From Gymnopus androsaceus JB14 (Eukaryota > Basidiomycota > Agaricomycetes > Agaricales > Omphalotaceae), in NCBI GenBank assembly GCA_009733575.1, contig ML769391.1:294147-358146 (forward strand): 64,000 nt of DNA, in the 5' to 3' direction. Positions 56,275 through 64,000 of this stretch are shown here, one piece after another. Below the pieces are notes generated by a model, which saw only the letters and a program-made list of their open reading frames with translations, had not been told where the DNA came from and ran no database searches. Each line of letters begins with the position of its first letter. The first letter of the stretch is position 1. Position numbers and translations under genes: made by a program.

Positions 56275-57650
56275 GGTATTCGAATCAATTGGGGATGTGA
56301 ATCTGGAAGAGGGAGATGTGAAGTGCAAGAAGAGCGTTAGTAGGACTGGGCGCAAAACAAACTGACGATACTGAGGTGGTTTTATATGAGAAAATCAGTT
56401 TGTTTAGAGTTAACAATGTCATTATACTCAAGGAACCGATTTCGAAATCTGAAATAGCTTCTGAGATTTCGACTATATGTGTTGATGTCCAGTTGCCCCG
56501 AGATGGAAATCGCTTTTATTGTCTTTTTGACCCACCACGCCACAAGTCCCGGAACGTAGTGATTCATGTCAATCCAATTCAACCAACTCGGTCCAGGTTA
56601 TATAGCCCTTTGTTGTTTTTCCTATTGTTTTTCGCGATATAAGGTTTGTTCAGTATAGTTTTCCCAAAGATATATCATCTACTGATGATAGGAAATGGGC
56701 GAAGCGCTGGAATATGATTCCACCTGGGGTGGGGAGGATGCGGATAAGAATACCCTTAGAAAATAGGGCGTTCAAGCAACATGAGGATGGAAGAAATGAT
56801 TGATTGATTATTACTTGAACGTATGAATCAAAAATTTATGCGATGAGAGAAGATTTGAGGAAAGTGGATGGTGGTCGAGAGAAGAGGTAGCGTGGGAAAC
56901 TTATTGAATTTCCTCATTCGTGCAAATGCACATTCGCGATATAAGTTCGTTTGGTACAGTTTTCCCAAAGACATATCATCTGCTGATAGTATGAGACGGG
57001 CAAAGGACTGCGAATAATTATTCTGAGCGACAGCAAACTTTTTCCGAGCACTGGAATAATGATTCAATGTCCGTAGACATTACAAAACCTCCAGGAATAG
57101 TACTAACTATTCCTCCACCCATATTGCCAAACGAAAAGAAGAAAACAAAGCAGTGCAGCAGAACAATCGAAATTCAGAAAACCGAGTCCCGAGTCCTGAC
57201 CATGGCCAGAAAAAACCAAACAAACGAAAGCAACCCAAGACACTAGTACTCACTCATTGCTGCTTGGGCACTAGCTCTGAACAACTTTTGGTATCTACCT
57301 CCACCTCCCGGAGCAAGTTACAGCTGAAGCAGCGTAACACCCCTAGCAATCCTGGATGATATGATCCAGATGTGCGTTTGGGAGAGTAGTATTCATGATC
57401 ACTGCAACGCATCAACATGACGCATTAGTAAAGATAAATCAAGGAGTAGTAGAGGGAGGATACCTCAACCCCAGCTTTCCACCCTACATTCCCCATAACG
57501 TGATAGGATACTTTGTTTTAGTAGCGTATAGATTTGTAGATTTGTTTTCCATCGAGATCAGGCTATCGCCCGGGCCACCATGTAAGCTTGGATTTGGGCC
57601 TTGGATTCGCTCTAGCGTTGGGATGGAAGTGCTGTAGAAACCAATGAAGA
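56275..57650. other. Upstream of the HMG gene; unrecognised coding-like remnants
   Basis: Plus-strand frames SRYKFVWYSFPKDISSAD and RDIRFVQYSFPKDISS (about 56630-57000) are two diverged copies of one word-set in tandem. ITKPPGIVLTIPPPILPNEK lies near 57080. A frame of 80 codons (57395-57637, MITATHQHDALVKINQGV) recurs unchanged at 62218-62460. None matches a family I know. Confidence 0.35.
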
Positions 57651-58330
57651 AAGAGTCTTTCGAACATTAGAGTTTATAGCTATCCTAGCCATATCTTCGA
57701 TCTGCATTTTCGATCTGTACATTTTCAGTTCGGAAATTGTTGGTAAACTCCCAGGACTTCTAAGTAAACCTTTTCACAATTTACCAGTCAGGCTTTCTGG
57801 CGTTGTACGCTGTGAAAATTAGAACCCCTCGACTTGTTCAACCCCTTCTGAACCACCCCACACGAGCTATAACAACTTGCTCAACCCTTAGTTTGAACGA
57901 TTTAATTTTCCCCAGTACCTATACAGGACGCGGATTCGACCCTTTATTCGACCGTGAAGCTAAAACCCTCGTTCATCTCGACTCTACGCCCAACTGCCTT
58001 GGTCATCGACTCCTGTAGGAGATTTTCGAGGATATCTGATGCCTGCTCGCTCATTGAGCAATGTGATAGAGCGGTTGTGCAGCTCGAAGGCCCGACTCGG
58101 AATTATCTTGGAGCCCAAAGTTGATCTTTCGCCGTCGGGAATGGACTTGAAGCCCGAGTTGGAACGGTGCGCACGCATCAGCCATCGAAATTGTTATATG
58201 AACCCGTCGCAGACGCACATTGAATTATCAATTGTCAAAGTATATAGTCTTTAAATTTTGTAGACGGGTCGCGGTTCAACCACTTCATCGCACGTAGTAT
58301 ATGCACTTTTCGATAACATCATCAGCAAGT

Positions 58331-58968
58331 TGTGAGTACCGGCAATGCCTGCAAAATCGGTGTCTGTTTGTACATATTTGCTTTGTGCCGTAAATTAGGC
58401 AATTGGTGCGCTCGCAGATAGTTTGGTTTGTACAGACTTGAAAATATAGTCAAGCATATAATTTTTTTTGCGGGATATACTGAGAAAGTTGTCTTACTTG
58501 AAGTGTTGGAAGCAGATTTTTTAGATCTCTCTTTTCAAATTTCATGTAACTGAAGATCCCACCAGCCAAAGACAATAGGGCACATTATAAAAATTCTACT
58601 TCCAAGACTTCAAATAAAACACTAAGCTTGTCTAGATGCATTTGACCCGAAGGGAATTGGTGGAGATTTGAGAGCTGCAGGACACAAACAATTTTCAGTG
58701 AGATCAGGCTTTGGAATTGAGCGCTTAATCAGAATATTGGGCGAAACAGGGATGGAACCATTGAATTTTATGACTATCTCATAATTTTACTTACGGGTAT
58801 TGTATATATAGCCAAATTGTTTCTTAATTGTAGTTTTTGAGCTTCAAATGAGCCATATGTACAGTGAAATCGATGTTGAAGGTATTGTTCCTTCAATGCG
58901 CGAATTTACGGCACAAAACAAATATGTACAAACAGACACCGATTTTGCAGGCATTGCCGGTACTCACA
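58331..58968. mobile_element. 638-bp element with 66-bp terminal inverted repeats
   Basis: 58331-58396 (TGTGAGTACCGGCAATGCCT.. through ..GCCGTAAATT) matches the reverse complement of 58903-58968 with one mismatch. The interior has no transposase frame. It is duplicated with the surrounding segment at 63157-63794. No clear target duplication could be fixed. Confidence 0.75.
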
Positions 58969-59170
58969 AGTTGGCAAGAGTATGGGACGCATGGCAGGTA
59001 TGATCGCATGGCGGCCATGCCGATTTTGGGCGCTTAATCTGAAATTCTCCATACATCGCAAAAGTATGGAGAAAGCTATAAGTATGGGAAGTATGGCAGT
59101 CGTCGAAGGTTTTTTTTATTTAGTTAAAGTCATTATATTCTACTAGAGAATTATGTTAAAATAGGATTTC

Positions 59171-59582
59171 ATTGGAATGGTAGTCTGCAAAACGGTTTAC
59201 ATAGAATGCTGTGAATATATCTAGGCTGTTATAATGTGCTAGTCTCCGGCTACGAGGAAGGGCTCTTGAGCCATACATAGGGATAAGATGTATACCACGG
59301 AGAAGGGAATCAAGATGTAGAACTGTAAGGGGGGCCTACGCTGTCCAGCATCGAGATAACTTGGTCGTACAGTCCACATACCAGTCTTGGAGTTGCGACT
59401 ATGTCCATAGGTATTGTACCAGTGAACCTGCAGTGCGAGCCATGAAAACGGGTAAGAAAATGAGGTTTCGTTGATATGCAGTGCAAGGAGTCATGTCAAA
59501 ATGCCAAGTCAGGTTTGCTTTACAAAACTATATAGGTGACTCCTGTATAGGTAACTCCTGTAGTGACTCCTGTATGTCTTTC
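59171..59582. other. Spacer between duplicated blocks
   Basis: Sequence present once in the window. GTGACTCCTGTA-type words are repeated three times at about 59536-59576. No gene is seen. Confidence 0.4.
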
Positions 59583-60146
59583 GACATTAGAGTTTATAGC
59601 TATCCTAGCCATATCTTCGATCTGCATTTTCGATCTGTACATTTTCAGTTCGGAAATTGTTGGTAAACTCCCAGGACTTCTAAGTAAACCTTTTCACAAT
59701 TTACCAGTCAGGCTTTCTGGCGTTGTACGCTGTGAAAATTAGAACCCCTCGACTTGTTCAACCCCTTCTGAACCACCCCACACGAGCTATAACAACTTGC
59801 TCAACCCTTAGTTTGAACGATTTAATTTTCCCCAGTACCTATACAGGACGCGGATTCGACCCTTTATTCGACCGTGAAGCTAAAACCCTCGTTCATCTCG
59901 ACTCTACGCCCAACTGCCTTGGTCATCGACTCCTGTAGGAGATTTTCGAGGATATCTGATGCCTGCTCGCTCATTGAGCAATGTGATAGAGCGGTTGTGC
60001 AGCTCGAAGGCCCGACTCGGAATTATCTTGGAGCCCAAAGTTGATCTTTCGCCGTCGGGAATGGACTTGAAGCCCGAGTTGGAACGGTGCGCACGCATCA
60101 GCCATCGAAATTGTTATATGAACCCGTCGCAGACGCACATTGAATT
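59583..60146 (+). repeat. Partial third copy of the 57665-58226 block
   Basis: GACATTAGAGTTTATAGCTA through CGCACATTGAATTA matches 57665-58226 without visible change, then breaks abruptly into the second HMG copy (AATATGAAATGAAAAGTGG). Confidence 0.8.
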
Positions 60147-60173
60147 AATATGAAATGAAAAGTGGAAGTACTT

Positions 60174-61102
60174 ACCTGAGAGCAAGGTTCACTTTCCAAA
60201 AACCCTGCCTCATCTTCAATGTCGGAGATTGATTGGTATAAAATAGGAGGAGGAGCCGATGTAGAGCAACCATGTTGGTAGGGGGGAGCAAATGCGAACG
60301 ACGTGCGGAGGTTGGGGATTTGGTTGGATTGGTATGAGATAGGAGGGGGCGTCGGAGCAGAAGCAGAACGACAGTGTCGGCGAGATGGAGAAATGACGAA
60401 CAACACACTTTCAGGATCCATCGGAGTCCCAATCTCCGACATCATCTTCGTCTCTAATTCGCTCCTCTTACAGTTCCTCGTCTTCCCGTCCTTATCGCGC
60501 ACACGCTGACTCGGGCGGTAGACGTACCCAGGATACATTTTTTCGTGCTCCTTTTTCTTCTCTTTGGCCAACTCATCCCAATATTTCCTCTTCTTCGCGG
60601 CGTCAACGATTTCCACTGCTGGCTGATAGTCTTGGACAGGTCTGCTTGACGGCGCTTCTTCGTCAGACCGTTAATTGAGGATTCTTCCTCCGCCGCCTGA
60701 CGCTCTCGCAGCATTTTCGCCGGAAAAGAATAAATGCGTTCTCTGGTCGCTTGATGTAGTTCTCATCACCCTTCTTTGGTCGACGCTCAACTTCGCTGCG
60801 CAGATGAAAGTTGTTCGAGCTCGATGTAGGGGGAGGTGATACAGCGAGTGAATTAAGGTTGAGCTTAAACGGGGAATTGGACGGGGTAGAGTAAGGACTG
60901 TCTGACGAGAGGTTGTGGGAGATCGGGAACGTGAAACGGTATGGAGTCGGTGCAATCATCGCCAAAGTGGGAGTTTCCGTCGTCACCTCGAGTCCTAGAG
61001 GAGAGGAGGAGGAGGAAACAGAACATCACTTTCCGATGTATATGCTCAATTGAAGAACTACTCACGTCGGGATTGAGTATCACGCGTGCGGAGCGCGGGC
61101 AT
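60174..61102 (-). pseudogene. HMG-box gene, second copy, truncated and frameshifted
   Basis: Exon 1 (MPALRTRDTQSRR, ending near 61066) and exon 2 are present; exons 3-5 are absent because the duplication breaks at 60147. Inside the HMG box CGCTTCTCGC has become CGCTCTCGC (1-bp loss), and the QERKYWDE region is altered (CTCTTGC to CTTCTTCGC), so NAFILFRRKCCE is followed by an out-of-frame tail. Promoter sequence is kept. Confidence 0.85.
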
Positions 61103-61668
61103 GGTATTCGAATCAATTGGGGATGTGAATCTGGAAGAGGGAGATGTGAAGTGCAAGAAGAGCGTTAGTAGGACTGGGCGCAAAATAAACTGACGATACT
61201 GAGGTGGTTTTATATGAGAAAATCAGTTTGTTTAGAGTTAACAATGTCATTATACTCAAGGAACCGATTTCGAAATCTGAAATAGCTTCTGAGATTCGAC
61301 TATATGTGTTGATGTCCAGTTGCCCCGAGATGGAAATCGCTTTTATTGTCTTTTTGACCCACCACGCCACAAGTCCCGGAACGTAGTGATTCATGTCAAT
61401 CCAATTCAACCAACTCGGTCCAGGTTATATAGCCCTTTGTTGTTTTTCCTATTGTTTTTCGCGATATAAGGTTTGTTCAGTATAGTTTTCCCAAAGATAT
61501 ATCATCTACTGATGATAGGAAATGGGCGAAGCGCTGGAATATGATTCCACCTGGGGTGGGGAGGATGCGGATAAGAATACCCTTAGAAAATAGGGCGTTA
61601 AGCAACATGAGGATGGAAGAAATGATTGATTGATTATTACTTGAACGTATGAATCAAAAATTTATGCG

Positions 61669-62022
61669 ATGAGAGAAGATTTGAGGAAAGTGGATGGTGG
61701 TCGAGAAGAGGTAGCGTGGGAATTATTGAATTTCCTCATTCGTGCAAATGCACATTCGCGATATAAGTTCGTTTGGTACAGTTTTCCCAAAGACATATCA
61801 TCTGCTGATAGTATGAGACGGGCAAAGACTGCGAATAATTATTCTGAGCGACAGCAAACTTTTTCCGAGCACTGGAATAATGATTCAATGTCCGTAGACA
61901 TTACAAAACCTCCAGGAATAGTACTAACTATTCCTCCACCCATATTGCCAAACGAAAAGAAGAAAACAAAGCAGTGCAGCAGAGTACAATCGAAATTCAG
62001 AAAACCGAGTCCCGAGTCCTGA
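61669..62022 (+). CDS. Unknown short open frame, 117 codons (doubtful)
   Basis: MREDLRKVDGGREEVAWELL.. SRYKFVWYSFPKDISSADSM.. ITKPPGIVLTIPPPILPNEK.. to TGA. The corresponding region of unit 1 (about 56842-57200) has indels that break the same frame, so either this copy is the intact one or the frame is not under selection. No family recognised. Confidence 0.25.
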   Translation: MREDLRKVDGGREEVAWELLNFLIRANAHSRYKFVWYSFPKDISSADSMRRAKTANNYSERQQTFSEHWNNDSMSVDITKPPGIVLTIPPPILPNEKKKTKQCSRVQSKFRKPSPES

Positions 62023-63156
62023 CCATGGCCAGAAAAAACCAAACAAACGAAAGCAACCCAAGACACTAGTACTCACTCATTGCTGCTTGGGCACTAGCTC
62101 TGAACAACTTTTGGTATCCACCTCCACCTCCCGGAGCAAGTTACAGCTGAAGCAGCGTAACACCCCTAGCAATCCTGGATGATATGATCCAGATGTGCGT
62201 TTGGGAGAGTAGTATTCATGATCACTGCAACGCATCAACATGACGCATTAGTAAAGATAAATCAAGGAGTAGTAGAGGGAGGATACCTCAACCCCAGCTT
62301 TCCACCCTACATTCCCCATAACGTGATAGGATACTTTGTTTTAGTAGCGTATAGATTTGTAGATTTGTTTTCCATCGAGATCAGGCTATCGCCCGGGCCA
62401 CCATGTAAGCTTGGATTTGGGCCTTGGATTCGCTCTAGCGTTGGGATGGAAGTGCTGTAGAAACCAATGAAGAAAGAGAGTCTTTCGAACATTAGAGTTT
62501 ATAGCTATCCTAGCCATATCTTCGATCTGCATTTTCGATCTGTACATTTTCAGTTCGGAAATTGTTGGTAAACTCCCAGGACTTCTAAGTAAACCTTTTC
62601 ACAATTTACCAGTCAGGCTTTCTGGCGTTGTACGCTGTGAAAATTAGAACCCCTCGACTTGTTCAACCCCTTCTGAACCACCCCACACGAGCTTTAACAA
62701 CTGCTCAACCCTTAGTTTGAACGATTTAATTTTCCCCAGTACCTATCCAGGACGCGGATTCGACCCTTTATTCGACCGTGAAGCTAAAACCCTCGTTCAT
62801 CTCGACTCTACGCTCCAACTGCCTTGGTCATCGACTCCTGTAGGAGATTTTCGAGGATATCTGATGCCTGCTCGCTCATTGAGCAATGTGATAGAGCGGT
62901 TGTGGCAGCTCGAAGGCCCGACTCGGAATTATCTTGGAGCCCAAAGTTGATCTTTCGCCGTCGGGAATGGACTTGAAGCCCGAGTTGGAACGGTGCGCAC
63001 GCATCAGCCATCGAAATTGTTATATGAACCCGTCGCAGACGCACATTGAATTATCAATTGTCAAAGTATATAGTCTTTAAATTTTGTAGACGGGTCGCGG
63101 TTCAACCACTTCATCGCACGTAGTATATGCACTTTTCGATAACATCATCAGCAAGT

Positions 63157-63794
63157 TGTGAGTACCGGCAATGCCTGCAAAATCGGTGTCTGTTTGTACA
63201 TATTTGCTTTGTGCCGTAAATTAGGCAATTGGTGCGCTCGCAGATAGTTTGGTTTGTACAGACTTGAAAATATAGTCAAGCATATAATTTTTTTTGCGGG
63301 ATATACTGAGAAAGTTGTCTTACTTGAAGTGTTGGAAGCAGATTTTTTAGATCTCTCTTTTCAAATTTCATGTAACTGAAGATCCCACCAGCCAAAGACA
63401 ATAGGGCACATTATAAAAATTCTACTTCCAAGACTTCAAATAAAACACTAAGCTTGTCTAGATGCATTTGACCCGAAGGGAATTGGTGGAGATTTGAGAG
63501 CTGCAGGACACAAACAATTTTCAGTGAGATCAGGCTTTGGAATTGAGCGCTTAATCAGAATATTGGGCGAAACAGGGATGGAACCATTGAATTTTATGAC
63601 TATCTCATAATTTTACTTACGGGTATTGTATATATAGCCAAATTGTTTCTTAATTGTAGTTTTTGAGCTTCAAATGAGCCATATGTACAGTGAAATCGAT
63701 GTTGAAGGTATTGTTCCTTCAATGCGCGAATTTACGGCACAAAACAAATATGTACAAACAGACACCGATTTTGCAGGCATTGCCGGTACTCACA
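63157..63794. mobile_element. Second copy of the 638-bp inverted-repeat element
   Basis: Same 66-bp inverted repeats and interior as 58331-58968. It was carried along by the segmental duplication rather than inserted independently, since the flanks also match. Confidence 0.75.
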
Positions 63795-64000
63795 AGTTGG
63801 CAAGAGTATGGGACGCATGGCAGGTATGATCGCATGGCGGCCATGCCGATTTTGGGCGCTTAATCTGAAATTCTCCATACATCGCAAAAGTATGGAGAAA
63901 GCTATAAGTATGGGAAGTATGGCAGTCGTCGAAGGTTTTTTTTATTTAGTTAAAGTCATTATATTCTACTAGAGAATTATGTTAAAATAGGATTTCATTG

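Larger units (their letters stand above)
55318..59170 (+). repeat. Segmental duplication, unit 1
   Basis: Matches 60147-64000 at an offset of about 4,827 bp with small indels. It contains the first two exons of the HMG gene, its upstream region to about 57650, and the block with the 210-bp repeat and the 638-bp inverted-repeat element. Confidence 0.85.
60147..64000 (+). repeat. Segmental duplication, unit 2 (runs off the window)
   Basis: Second copy of 55318-59170. It carries the decayed HMG copy, the same upstream remnants, the 210-bp repeat and the 638-bp element at 63157-63794. The last bases continue the match, so the true extent is larger. Confidence 0.85.

Overview
The window looks like a scaffold piece from an Agaricomycete (mushroom-type basidiomycete). 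The signs are many short introns (about 45-65 nt, GT..AG), a family of F-box/leucine-rich-repeat proteins, an HMG-box factor, a division-2 chitin synthase fragment, and a dense load of transposable elements. A run of 25 Ns (34307-34331) marks an assembly gap.

Left flank (1-7.2 kb): a carboxylesterase type B pseudogene carrying two small inverted-repeat elements, a small intact Costars/ABRACL-type gene (3.1-3.5 kb), a short unknown gene, a small secreted-protein gene (5.2-5.8 kb, minus) and the first half of an F-box/LRR pseudogene.

Centre (7228-37704): the F-box pseudogene is split by a block of about 30 kb. Its ends are imperfect terminal inverted repeats (16 of 20 positions match) flanked by a probable 6-bp target duplication (gcccgg / gtccgg). 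Inside are four element-type genes: a HECT-like E3 gene (7.75-11.27 kb), a very large gene with a candidate 2OG-Fe(II) dioxygenase-like core plus a chromodomain (20.28-25.33 kb), an unknown 422-residue gene (25.68-27.05 kb, minus), and a DDE integrase divergent from it (27.13-29.18 kb). Between the HECT-like and chromodomain genes lies about 8 kb, all on the minus strand, of broken and partly reordered host gene pieces: old yellow enzyme, an unknown Ser/Arg-rich protein, chitin synthase, DNA polymerase epsilon and a HAMP-repeat histidine kinase. The right arm of the element, with the integrase and 21-bp subterminal repeats, occurs twice. Between the two copies are Ty3/Gypsy-like LTR pieces in opposed orientation, and the second copy holds the assembly gap. 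My reading is a giant integrase-driven DNA transposon that has gathered host gene fragments, later rearranged or imperfectly assembled.

Right flank (37.7-53.6 kb): the second half of the F-box pseudogene, an intact F-box paralogue, a zinc-type dehydrogenase (MDR) gene, eIF3 subunit L, a frame-broken F-box gene, a MYND zinc-finger gene, an FAD-dependent aromatic hydroxylase, and a deaminase-fold gene cut by a 731-bp TA-flanked element whose removal restores the reading frame.

Far right (54.8-64.0 kb): an HMG-box gene with tandemly duplicated exons, followed by a segmental duplication with an offset of about 4.83 kb. The duplication includes a decayed second HMG copy and two copies of an element with 66-bp terminal inverted repeats.
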